Source: Neisseriales bacterium (GTDB lineage Bacteria; Pseudomonadota; Gammaproteobacteria; Burkholderiales; UBA11063). Taken from it: a DNA stretch of 34,015 nucleotides. Below, piece by piece: positions 15,589 to 23,025 of the stretch. The notes below the pieces were generated by a model that saw only the letters and a program-made list of their open reading frames with translations, was not told where the DNA came from and made no database searches. Position 1 is the stretch's first letter. Each line of letters opens with the position of its first letter. The translations under genes and the position numbers were made by a program. The stretch is from positions 1 through 34,015 of the forward strand of contig SSGX01000056.1 in the NCBI GenBank assembly GCA_008017155.1, written 5' to 3'.

Positions 15589-16314
15589 ATGACTGATGAA
15601 GAGTTTCTAGCAAGAGTAATTGCTAAATATAAACGAATTGACGAACTAATGCCAGCATTCAGAATTGCAATTAAAGATACTGAAGCAAAAATAGTCTTTG
15701 CTACGCATATGTATAAGGTTACTCGTGGTGAAACGGTATCTCAGGAAGGGAGCTATGGACTACCACCAACCGAATACAAATATAACCAAAATCAGTCAAT
15801 TACAGAGGAGCTTGAAGTCAGAGAAAGCAAAAAAATTAAGCACTCAATCAATATGAATTATTTTGAAGGTACTATCCAGCCATACATGACAAGCAAATAT
15901 CCATTGATAAATCCTGATACAGATAATTCAATTGGCATAATTGTAGTACTACATAAAGTCTTATATAGCAATATACAACACCAATTAATGCGAGCACTTG
16001 AAATCTATAAACAACCTAAAAATATAGACTTTGAGCAATATAATCTTACTCGAAGAGAAAAAGAACTGATTTTTCTGTTTCTCAACGGTCTAAGCAGTAA
16101 AGAAATTGCTTTAGTATTATCGAAGCTTGAAGATAAAGATATTTCAAAAAATACTATAGATAATATCTTCAGTAATCAACTACGTATTAAATTTAATTCA
16201 TTTAGTCGTGAAGCCCTATATGAAAAGCTTATTGAACTTGGCTTTGATCGATTAATTCCAAGAGATTTATTATTTAATGTGAAAATCCCTTTGCAGCACA
16301 TTAAAACTTATTAA
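15589..16314 (+). CDS. LuxR-type HTH transcriptional regulator, unusual HTH
   Basis: 241 residues. The C-terminal third has a LuxR/FixJ-type helix-turn-helix: LTRREKELIFLFLNGLSSKEIALVL (about 151-175), then a recognition-helix region KNTIDNIFSNQLRIKF. Compared with the usual spacing there is an insertion (LEDKDIS) between the two helices. The first 145 residues match no receiver domain and lack a phosphorylatable Asp pattern; a PAS-like sensor is possible but not shown. It is divergent from prmC and lies 161 bases before umuD, so it may act locally. Target and signal are unknown. Confidence 0.7.
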   Translation: MTDEEFLARVIAKYKRIDELMPAFRIAIKDTEAKIVFATHMYKVTRGETVSQEGSYGLPPTEYKYNQNQSITEELEVRESKKIKHSINMNYFEGTIQPYMTSKYPLINPDTDNSIGIIVVLHKVLYSNIQHQLMRALEIYKQPKNIDFEQYNLTRREKELIFLFLNGLSSKEIALVLSKLEDKDISKNTIDNIFSNQLRIKFNSFSREALYEKLIELGFDRLIPRDLLFNVKIPLQHIKTY

Positions 16315-16360
16315 TACTGATTAAATACATCATGTTTTTCCGTAAATATTAATAAAAATT

Positions 16361-16380
16361 TGTTAATACCAACTTTAACA
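16361..16380. promoter_or_regulatory. Inverted repeat TGTTAA-n8-TTAACA upstream of umuDC
   Basis: Six-base perfect arms (16361-16366, 16375-16380) separated by 8 bases, the same geometry as a LexA box (CTGT-n8-ACAG) but a different sequence. It lies about 95 bases before the umuD ATG. It is a candidate operator for umuDC; no classical LexA box is present. Confidence 0.35.
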
Positions 16381-16401
16381 TAAAACCAATATATAACAAT
16401 A

Positions 16402-16450
16402 TACTATAGTAGCTTAACACAACATATTACCTCTCATAAGAAGATATAAT
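16402..16450 (+). promoter_or_regulatory. Candidate umuD promoter region with a palindrome
   Basis: TATAAT at 16445-16450 lies 26 bases before the umuD ATG. The 10-bp perfect palindrome TACTATAGTA (16402-16411) is upstream. No good -35 is seen at 16-18 bases, which would suit an activated or repressed damage-inducible promoter. The assignment is inference. Confidence 0.4.
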
Positions 16451-16475
16451 TTGAATAAATATTCAGGCAACCACT

Positions 16476-16901
16476 ATGTCCAAGCATCAAATATTTGAAT
16501 TAACCAGTAAGCGTATATATCTACCATTAGCTGAATCAAAAATCACAGCTGGATTCCCTACCCCTGTCACGGAATATAATGAAGAGCGGCTGGATATTAA
16601 TGATATTGTAGCGACTAATCCACATGCTACCTTCTATGTACGGGTATCCGGTAGTAGTATGATCGATGCCAATATTAAAGATGGTGATATTCTGGTAGTT
16701 GATAAATCACTTGAAGCTAGACATAATGATATTGTTATTGCTGTCGTTGATGGTGAATTTACGGTAAAAACTCTTTACCATAAAGATGGCACAATCAAAC
16801 TAATGCCAGCCAATCCTGAATTTCCAGAAATAGTACTGCAAAATGAACAGGAGCTTAATATCTGGGGTGTTGTTAGCTATACCATTCATAAGAATAGATA
16901 G
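16476..16901 (+). CDS. umuD: SOS mutagenesis protein UmuD (S24 peptidase)
   Basis: 141 residues, normal UmuD size. It has the LexA-type self-cleavage domain: cleavage site Ala25-Gly26 (ITAGFP), catalytic Ser61 in SGSSMID and Lys98 in FTVKTL, equivalent to Ser60/Lys97 of E. coli UmuD. There is no DNA-binding domain, so it is UmuD and not LexA. RecA-stimulated cleavage yields UmuD', the partner of UmuC in polymerase V. umuC begins 11 bases after its TAG, so the two form an operon. The ribosome site is weak. Confidence 0.93.
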   Translation: MSKHQIFELTSKRIYLPLAESKITAGFPTPVTEYNEERLDINDIVATNPHATFYVRVSGSSMIDANIKDGDILVVDKSLEARHNDIVIAVVDGEFTVKTLYHKDGTIKLMPANPEFPEIVLQNEQELNIWGVVSYTIHKNR

Positions 16902-16912
16902 CAGGGACGATT

Positions 16913-18163
16913 ATGTTATGCCTTGTTGATGTAAATAATTTCTTTGCTTCGTGTGAACGAGTGTTTCAGCCAAATCTGGAAGGTAAACCTATAGTAGTAT
17001 TATCCAATAATGATGGCTGTATCATCGCCCGATCACAAGAGGCTAAAGATATAGGTATCAAGATGGGTAGCCCTTACTTTGAAGTAAAAGAGCTGCTATT
17101 TAAGCATAAAGTACATGTATTTAGTTCCAACTATGTTCTCTATTCAGATATGTCTTCCAGAGTAATGGCTATTTTGAAAGACTTTGGTATTCGGCAAGAA
17201 GTAATCTCAGTTGATGAATCATTTCTCGATCTGACAGGATTGGCTGATCTTACAAACCACGGACAAAAAATCAAAACAACAATAAAACAATATTCCGGAC
17301 TACCAGTTTGTGTGGGTATTGCAAAGACAAAGGTACTTGCCAAATTCGCTAATCATCTGGCTAAAAAATATAAGGCTCTTAATGGCGTATGTAATCTTGA
17401 AGATTTTGTTGAATCACGGATAAACAAGGCTTTACAGATAACTCCAATCAATGATTTATGGGGCATAGGTAGAAAGCTTAGTAAACAGTTGCCATTAGCG
17501 GGTATAAAAACAGCCTATGATCTAAAAATTGCAAATGCAAAACAAATAAGCCGATTATTTAGTGTTAATCTTGAGAAAATGGTTTATGAATTAAATGGTA
17601 TTCCCTGCCTAGAACTAGAGGATTATCACGAACCAACCCGATGCATTTTATCTTCGCATAGCTTTGGTAAGCCTGTGACTGATATTAATGATTTACTTAG
17701 TTCAGTGACCTTTCACCTAGAAAATGCCACCCAAAAACTTCGTAAGCAAGGATTATACGCTAGAGAATTAACCGTCTTCATCAATACTAACCGCTTTAAT
17801 GATGATTACTATTATAACTCTACAACAATCATGCTACCACAAGCGCTAGATAGCTTCCGTGCTCTTGCCAAATACCTAGAACCAGCCATAAGAAAACTAT
17901 ATCAACCAGAAAGAAGCTACAAAAAAAGTGGCATAAGCCTCACTAGCCTAATTACCAACGATATGAAAGACATTGATTTATTTGAATCAGTAAATATCCA
18001 AGATGATCCACTTTTGACAACTATTGAACAGATCAGGAAAAAATACGGTAAATCATCCATAAATTTAGCTAGCCGCAACCTTGCTGATAATTGGCATATG
18101 AGACGGGAAAAGATGTCACAACACTACACAACTAATCTTGATGAGCTTATTGAAGTTAAATAG
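16913..18163 (+). CDS. umuC: DNA polymerase V catalytic subunit UmuC
   Basis: 416 residues (E. coli UmuC 422), complete. It is a Y-family polymerase: Asp6 in LVDVNNFFASCERVF and Asp101-Glu102 in SVDESFLDLTG give the three metal-binding acids. IARSQEAKDIGIKMG is the conserved finger segment, and LAKFANHLAKK and the helix-hairpin-helix region (WGIGRKLSKQL) follow. The C-terminal DIDLF near residue 355 fits a beta-clamp-binding motif. It performs translesion synthesis with UmuD'. AGGGA precedes the ATG. The 250 bases after it hold no further gene. Confidence 0.95.
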   Translation: MLCLVDVNNFFASCERVFQPNLEGKPIVVLSNNDGCIIARSQEAKDIGIKMGSPYFEVKELLFKHKVHVFSSNYVLYSDMSSRVMAILKDFGIRQEVISVDESFLDLTGLADLTNHGQKIKTTIKQYSGLPVCVGIAKTKVLAKFANHLAKKYKALNGVCNLEDFVESRINKALQITPINDLWGIGRKLSKQLPLAGIKTAYDLKIANAKQISRLFSVNLEKMVYELNGIPCLELEDYHEPTRCILSSHSFGKPVTDINDLLSSVTFHLENATQKLRKQGLYARELTVFINTNRFNDDYYYNSTTIMLPQALDSFRALAKYLEPAIRKLYQPERSYKKSGISLTSLITNDMKDIDLFESVNIQDDPLLTTIEQIRKKYGKSSINLASRNLADNWHMRREKMSQHYTTNLDELIEVK

Positions 18164-18330
18164 TTTTTATACACCTACAGGATATTACAAGATAAATCTA
18201 CAATTTCTATAAATCTAATAAAATCAATAGCATACTTATAACCTCACTCTTATCTTTACATAATCATAAATACAAATATACTGAGCTAATGCTATATTTT
18301 TAGCTGTAGCTAGAAGAGATATTAAATTTA

Positions 18331-18364
18331 ACAAGTATTATAGAATCTTCTAATCTTGTATAAT
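18331..18364 (+). promoter_or_regulatory. Imperfect inverted repeat and -10 box before the orphan membrane gene
   Basis: ACAAG (18331-18335) and CTTGT enclose a smaller dyad TAGAA-TC-TTCTA, and the repeat ends in a TATAAT (18359-18364) 52 bases before the chosen ATG. It could be a regulated promoter. The rest of 18164-18330 is AT-rich with nothing I can assign. Confidence 0.35.
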
Positions 18365-18415
18365 TAATGATTATAGCAGCAGTTTATTCATATGTTTATT
18401 ACTAATAAGGTTAAC

Positions 18416-19135
18416 ATGTCTAAGTGTATTATTGATAGTTGGATAATAAGTATCTGGTTAAAACATAAATTTCTTATAATAAGTATTATTTTTATAATAA
18501 CCCTCTGGTTTATAAGTGGTTTAATCATTTACATTAGTGGTGATGATACATTCTTAACTGATTTTTTTAGTGCTGGTGCGGCTATTGGTGCAATAGTTAT
18601 AGGTATAGGAACATTATTATTTGCAAAAGCTCAATCCGATCTTAATAGTAAAACCTATGAGTACCAAATAAGTCAACGGTATATTGATAATTATAATGAC
18701 CTAATACTTGTATTTGAAAAGGCATATGAAATATTCCACCCAGATAAAGAAATATACCAATTACCTCACGACAAGTTAAAAGAATATATCTCTCTTAAAT
18801 TTAAGGACTTGCTGCATTTATCTTCTAAAGTCAAGAATCAGGCTTCCCTTATGTTTCCAGACAGTCGCGATATTATTCAACTTACTCAACAGATATATGA
18901 CGAGGTCTATGAAATATATAGGGCAAGAGAATCCCTAATTCACCGTCAAGCTATATTAAATGATAATAGCTGCAGTGATGAGCAAATCAAATCATGGCAA
19001 GATGGGTGTAATAGACTATATAATATAATGCTAGAAAAGCATACAAATTTTCTTTACAAATATATAAGTGCTGAAGATAAATATTTATTTTTAAAAATAC
19101 TGGAAGAAAAATATCAACGTTACCTAAAAGTCTAG
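18416..19135 (+). CDS. Unrecognised membrane protein, two N-terminal TM segments
   Basis: 239 residues from ATG 18416, chosen because AAGG lies 5 bases upstream; the ATG at 18392 has no ribosome site. Two strong hydrophobic segments (about 16-43 and 54-76) flank a short acidic loop (GDDTF). They are followed by about 160 charged, probably helical residues (Gln/Glu/Lys/Tyr-rich, with several Ser). No catalytic motif is visible. The topology (small membrane anchor plus long cytosolic helical part) is common among accessory and defence-associated proteins, but nothing here proves such a role. It has its own promoter-like region after umuC and ends in TAG. Base composition is more AT-rich than the metabolic genes. 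Confidence 0.7.
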   Translation: MSKCIIDSWIISIWLKHKFLIISIIFIITLWFISGLIIYISGDDTFLTDFFSAGAAIGAIVIGIGTLLFAKAQSDLNSKTYEYQISQRYIDNYNDLILVFEKAYEIFHPDKEIYQLPHDKLKEYISLKFKDLLHLSSKVKNQASLMFPDSRDIIQLTQQIYDEVYEIYRARESLIHRQAILNDNSCSDEQIKSWQDGCNRLYNIMLEKHTNFLYKYISAEDKYLFLKILEEKYQRYLKV

Positions 19136-19219
19136 CTGACATCCTTCTCTTTACCATAGTTGTTTACATGATTAGATGTAGCTAAGACAATAGCTAGTAT
19201 GTCCCAATAGAGAACTTAA

Positions 19220-19318
19220 ATGAATAAGAATTTATGTGAAAATCTACAAAACTTAGGATTGCCAAAATGGATAAGCATAAGCGATCAGAAAAATGGTAAA
19301 CTAAAAACCTGTAATTAA
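19220..19318 (+). CDS. Possible 32-residue small protein
   Basis: ATG 19220 with AGAG seven bases upstream opens a 32-codon frame (starts MNKNLCENLQNLGLPKW, ends KTCN) and stops 20 bases before the next gene. TAGTAT (19195-19200) is a possible -10. It has two Cys and no hydrophobic segment. It may be a leader peptide or chance; the evidence is the ribosome site and position only. Otherwise 19136-19338 is AT-rich without assignable features. Confidence 0.25.
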   Translation: MNKNLCENLQNLGLPKWISISDQKNGKLKTCN

Positions 19319-19338
19319 TAGTAGAAGGTAGAATACCA

Positions 19339-19794
19339 ATGGCTAATTTATTTGAGAAGATTTTTCCTAAGAATGCCAATAATGAATACAAGGGGCATAA
19401 ACTTGCTGCGTATGTATTTTTCTTACTAGCAGCAACAGGTACTGTTCGTAGTTGTATTCACTTCTTAGCACCAGACGGAGGGGCAGGAACTATTGCTGGG
19501 ATGGATTTATCCGTAGCGGGTGCATCTGGAATAATTTTTGGCTTTTCACTATGGGGTAGCTCACAGCTTTTATATGCGATCATTCAACTAGTTGTATTCT
19601 TTCGCTACAGAACTCTTGTCCCATTTATGTATATTCTTATGTTATGTGAAACGTTAATGAGAATGTTTATTGGTCACATCAAACCTGTACATTTTGCTCA
19701 TACACCACCAGGTGCAATTCTAAACCATGTAATGATTCCACTTACAATTATCATGTTGATATTATCCCTATGGCATAAAGAAAAGCATAAGTAA
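19339..19794 (+). CDS. Unrecognised four-TM membrane protein
   Basis: 151 residues with four hydrophobic stretches (about 22-39, 50-88, 93-110, 129-143). The start is supported by AAGG nine bases upstream. The N-terminus is soluble and basic (FEKIFPKNANNEYKGHK), and the C-terminus ends in a basic tail (LWHKEKHK). Gly/Ala-rich segments (DGGAGTIAG, LSVAGASGIIFGFSLWG) and a HIKPVHFAHTPPGAILNH segment with three His between TM3 and TM4 could bind a ligand or metal. I do not recognise the family. Spacing from its neighbours (203 and 54 bases) suggests separate or loosely linked transcription. Confidence 0.75.
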   Translation: MANLFEKIFPKNANNEYKGHKLAAYVFFLLAATGTVRSCIHFLAPDGGAGTIAGMDLSVAGASGIIFGFSLWGSSQLLYAIIQLVVFFRYRTLVPFMYILMLCETLMRMFIGHIKPVHFAHTPPGAILNHVMIPLTIIMLILSLWHKEKHK

Positions 19795-19848
19795 AAATGT
19801 AATAGTTTATGCTAAAATCATGCAAATAAATAAACTAAGGATATAATT

Positions 19849-20670
19849 GTGGCAGACAATAATAATCGTAATTATAACAATCGTAACCGTAATAGTAATC
19901 AGCAACGTCGTCAACGTGTTTACGAAGAAGACCGCAGAGGTAATAACTATCAAGATGACTACGAAGATGATTACCGTGATGACCAACGTCAAATGGAGCG
20001 TTCGCCACGTAATCGGCAGCAAAGAGGTAATCCAAACCAACAGTCACGCCAACGTCGTTATGATGACGATTACGATGATTATCAACCACAATATCGCCAA
20101 TCGAGCAGTAAGAAACCATTACTAATTGGTCTAGGTATAGTTGGCGCTGCTGCAGTTGCGGCTGGATTATATAGTTTCCTTGGTGGTAGTGGGACTGCGC
20201 AGATTGTATCTGTTTCACCTAATTATGTTTCAACTCAGCAGCCATATCAAGATTGTCATCGTGTTGGTACGACCCACTATGTGCGAAATCAAAAGAACGG
20301 TACTGAGGGTGCTCTGATTGGCGGTGCAACAGGTGCTGTTGCAGGTGGAATTATTGGTAATCAAGTAAAACAAGGCGGTGGTGGAACTGCAGTTGGTGCT
20401 TTGGTTGGTGGTGCTACTGGAGCTTTAGTTGGACGTGAAGTTCAACGCTCTAATCAGCCAGACTATGTAGCGCAAAAAGGCTCAACTACTCAATGTGCTA
20501 CTCGTTATAAAAATGTACAAACTCAGTCTGGCTACAATGTTCAGTACTTGTACAAAGGAAATATGGCAAATATGGTTACACAATCTGCTCCAGCAATTGG
20601 AGTTAAGATTCCTTATAGCCAGTTACAGGCAATGGCAATGCCAAATACCACAGGTCAAGCTACACAATAG
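19849..20670 (+). CDS. Membrane protein with disordered N-terminus and glycine-zipper domain
   Basis: 273 residues from GTG 19849 (AAGG 9 bases upstream). Residues 1-87 are extremely rich in Asn, Arg, Gln, Asp and Tyr, without hydrophobics, so probably disordered. A single TM (about 90-112) follows KK. After it come two glycine-zipper repeats (GALIGGATGAVAGGIIG, 154-170, and VGALVGGATGALVG, 182-195) as in 17-kDa surface antigen/SlyB-like proteins, then a domain with Cys136 and Cys216 that may form a disulfide. It lacks the lipobox usual in this family; with the TM placed internally, the N-terminus should be cytosolic and the zipper periplasmic. It may scaffold or span the envelope. Confidence 0.75.
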   Translation: MADNNNRNYNNRNRNSNQQRRQRVYEEDRRGNNYQDDYEDDYRDDQRQMERSPRNRQQRGNPNQQSRQRRYDDDYDDYQPQYRQSSSKKPLLIGLGIVGAAAVAAGLYSFLGGSGTAQIVSVSPNYVSTQQPYQDCHRVGTTHYVRNQKNGTEGALIGGATGAVAGGIIGNQVKQGGGGTAVGALVGGATGALVGREVQRSNQPDYVAQKGSTTQCATRYKNVQTQSGYNVQYLYKGNMANMVTQSAPAIGVKIPYSQLQAMAMPNTTGQATQ

Positions 20671-20673
20671 AAG

Positions 20674-20698
20674 AAAAAACCATCAAACGATGGTTTTC
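20674..20698. terminator. Bidirectional terminator between convergent genes
   Basis: A 9-bp stem AAAACCATC/GATGGTTTT (20676-20684, 20689-20697) with a 4-base loop and T runs on both strands. It overlaps the stop codon of the EamA gene (20683-20685). Confidence 0.85.
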
Positions 20699-21576
20699 TT
20701 GATTCGAAGCATCCCTTTAAATAACTCGATCAGATTACCAAGTATCGTACTTAATAGTATTATCAGTCCACCAAAAATAATATTAGCAGTGATTTTCTCA
20801 CCAGCCAACCAAGCGCAAAAGGTAGCAGTAACAGACTCTAAACTAAAAATAATTGCTACTTTACTCGAGCCAACATATTTCTGATATTTTAATTGTAGAA
20901 ATAACGGTAATGCTGTAGCAATCACCGCACAATAAATTGCGCCCCACCAAAATAACTGACTATGCGGAATAACTGTAATCTGTGTCCCTAGTACTCCCAT
21001 CGGAACTAAAGTAGTAAAGATTATCTGATAAAATGTTAGTAGTTTGAGATTATTACTAACTAAACTAGCTTTTTCGGTAATTATAATCCCTATCGCAATA
21101 CATAAAGCTGAAGCAATAACTAGCCAATCACCATCATCAAAATTACGGAAATCTGCACCACTAATCAGATAAATCCCAGCAAGGCAAACTCCGGCAGCCA
21201 TTAGATCAATCAATCGTGGTCGCCCCATTGCAAAAAATGGTAATAAAAGAGGAACCATTACCACATTCATTCCCGTGAGAAAAGCCGCACGAGCAGAATC
21301 AATATAAAGTAGCGACTGTGCCTGTAAAACAAAGGCACCACTATTAACTAGACCAATTGCCAAACCATAAAGAATATCAATTCGGCTAAACTGTCGTCTG
21401 CGCCATGCATCAATAAATGGCAATAGCATAACAATCGCAGCCAGCCAAAAACGCCATAATACGAATAAAGATGGACTATAGTTATAGACAATTTCATGGA
21501 TTAAGGGGAAGGTAATTCCCCACATTACCGGAATTGTTAATAAAATGAAAAAAGCTTTGGTTTCTTGATTATTCAC
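20683..21576 (-). CDS. EamA/DMT-family transporter
   Basis: 297 residues with about ten TM segments in two EamA halves. N-terminal PVMWGITFPLIHEIVYNYSPS and FVLWRFWLAAIVML are typical of RhaT/YdcZ-like drug/metabolite exporters. Gly/Ala-rich later helices (VIATALPLFLQLKYQKYVGSS and IIFSLESVTATFCAWLAGE) match the second repeat. The substrate cannot be told from sequence. It starts with GTG six bases after the monooxygenase stop, with no Shine-Dalgarno, so it is probably translationally coupled to that gene and might export its product. It ends inside the shared terminator. Confidence 0.88.
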   Translation of the reverse strand: MNNQETKAFFILLTIPVMWGITFPLIHEIVYNYSPSLFVLWRFWLAAIVMLLPFIDAWRRRQFSRIDILYGLAIGLVNSGAFVLQAQSLLYIDSARAAFLTGMNVVMVPLLLPFFAMGRPRLIDLMAAGVCLAGIYLISGADFRNFDDGDWLVIASALCIAIGIIITEKASLVSNNLKLLTFYQIIFTTLVPMGVLGTQITVIPHSQLFWWGAIYCAVIATALPLFLQLKYQKYVGSSKVAIIFSLESVTATFCAWLAGEKITANIIFGGLIILLSTILGNLIELFKGMLRIKKTIV

Positions 21577-21582
21577 GCTAAA

Positions 21583-23007
21583 TTATTTTAAATTAAAATG
21601 ATTTTTTCTAAAGTACTCGAAAATCTCTGTAATATCATTCGCATACATTGCTGTGTAGCCATCAGGGCGAATCAAGCAATAGTGGGCATGTAACGGTAGC
21701 TGATTAACATTAATCATCCGAATATAAGAAGGTAATTGATCATTACTATCCTCAAGTGTCAATAATGTCCATTTATCACCCTGATATTCAGGATATTTCA
21801 ATTGTCCTGATTTTCTTACTTGCTCATGCTTGACAAGTGGGCTATTTTCATAACAAATATTTGACTGCGAGAGACCATTTGCAACCTTACTGCGAACAAT
21901 ATCCCAATCTGCCAGATGATGAATACCAAAATTACGTAGTCGTTTTAGAATTGGATTAGTAGTTGTTGCCATAGTAGTTAATTTACCGGAACGCTCAAGT
22001 ACATCATGCCCAATCGCTCGCCTTTCAAGACTATAGCTATCAAGAAGAGTATCGGCTACTTCTCCGCGCTTAACTTGCCCTAGTTTCCAAGCAAGGTTCC
22101 AAGTATCTTGTATCCCTGTATTCATGCCCTGCCCACCCATTGGCGAATGGGTATGAGAAGCATCACCCGCAATAAAAATTCTGCCATTCCGATAATTATC
22201 TGCAAGACACTCATGAATATAAAAGGCTGAACTCCAATCAACTCGCCCAATATTAATTTTTGGATAACGTTTGGCAATTATTTCCCGAAAAGTATCCGGT
22301 TCACAGGTTTTCAGATGTTTATATTCTTCATCAGTGCTAATTTCTACAACCACCCGGATGCTATCACGCATCGGAATCATAAAAATCATGCCTTTATCAT
22401 GAAATAAAATATTCACTGTTGAAGTACTGATTTCACCACTAACTTCAGCATCAACCATTAGAAAGTGCAAAGGTAAATCATGACACGCACGAGTTAAACC
22501 ACTTAAATCGCGTACTGAACTCCGATAACCATCACAGCCAACTACCCAGCGATAAGAAAATTCCTCATCTTTCTCATTATGCTTGATAGCTACAGTCACA
22601 TCTTCTGGAGATTGATTTATACTAGTAAGTTCATGTTCCCAATCAACAGTTATCCCATTTTTTGCTAGCTCTTCCAATAATAATTTCTCGGTATGCGCCT
22701 GAGGAAGTGCCAACATAAAATCATGTTTACTTTCAATCAGATCAAATTTAACCTGATTTAGAAGCTCACTATCACTATACAATGAAGTTCCGTGAACCTT
22801 CAAACCTCGCTTGATTGCTTCATCAATGAAGCCAAGACTTTCCCAGACTTCCATCGTTCGGCAATTAACCCCAACCGCATTGGAGCTGGTTGTTGGTCCG
22901 GACTTTTTGTCAATTATTCTGAAAGATAAGCCTTGCTTTAGAAGACATAAACCAAGATTAAGCCCAACTGGGCCTGCGCCAACAATCAGAACATCTGGAT
23001 TACTCAT
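21583..23007 (-). CDS. FAD-dependent aromatic-type monooxygenase
   Basis: 474 residues. PHBH-fold flavoprotein hydroxylase: N-terminal VLIVGAGPVGLNLGLCLLKQG (dinucleotide fold), GCDGYRSSVRDLSG (the DG motif, about 160-172) and IFIAGDASHTHSPMGGQGMN (about 279-298, second FAD-binding motif). The C-terminus is a short, partly thioredoxin-like tail ending with GYTAMYANDI. It is related to PheA/TfdB and polyketide or quinone hydroxylases; the substrate is unknown. AGAGGA sits 7 bases before the ATG. It follows the M61 peptidase by 18 bases and is coupled to the transporter. No aromatic ring-cleavage genes are nearby. Confidence 0.88.
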   Translation of the reverse strand: MSNPDVLIVGAGPVGLNLGLCLLKQGLSFRIIDKKSGPTTSSNAVGVNCRTMEVWESLGFIDEAIKRGLKVHGTSLYSDSELLNQVKFDLIESKHDFMLALPQAHTEKLLLEELAKNGITVDWEHELTSINQSPEDVTVAIKHNEKDEEFSYRWVVGCDGYRSSVRDLSGLTRACHDLPLHFLMVDAEVSGEISTSTVNILFHDKGMIFMIPMRDSIRVVVEISTDEEYKHLKTCEPDTFREIIAKRYPKINIGRVDWSSAFYIHECLADNYRNGRIFIAGDASHTHSPMGGQGMNTGIQDTWNLAWKLGQVKRGEVADTLLDSYSLERRAIGHDVLERSGKLTTMATTTNPILKRLRNFGIHHLADWDIVRSKVANGLSQSNICYENSPLVKHEQVRKSGQLKYPEYQGDKWTLLTLEDSNDQLPSYIRMINVNQLPLHAHYCLIRPDGYTAMYANDITEIFEYFRKNHFNLK

Positions 23008-23025
23008 TTTTGATTCCTCTATAAA

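Noticed and set aside
19807-20218. Long minus-strand ORFs opposite the disordered N-terminus of the glycine-zipper gene
   Set aside because: They are shadows caused by the biased Asn/Asp/Arg codons; the plus-strand frame has the start signal, TM and zipper.
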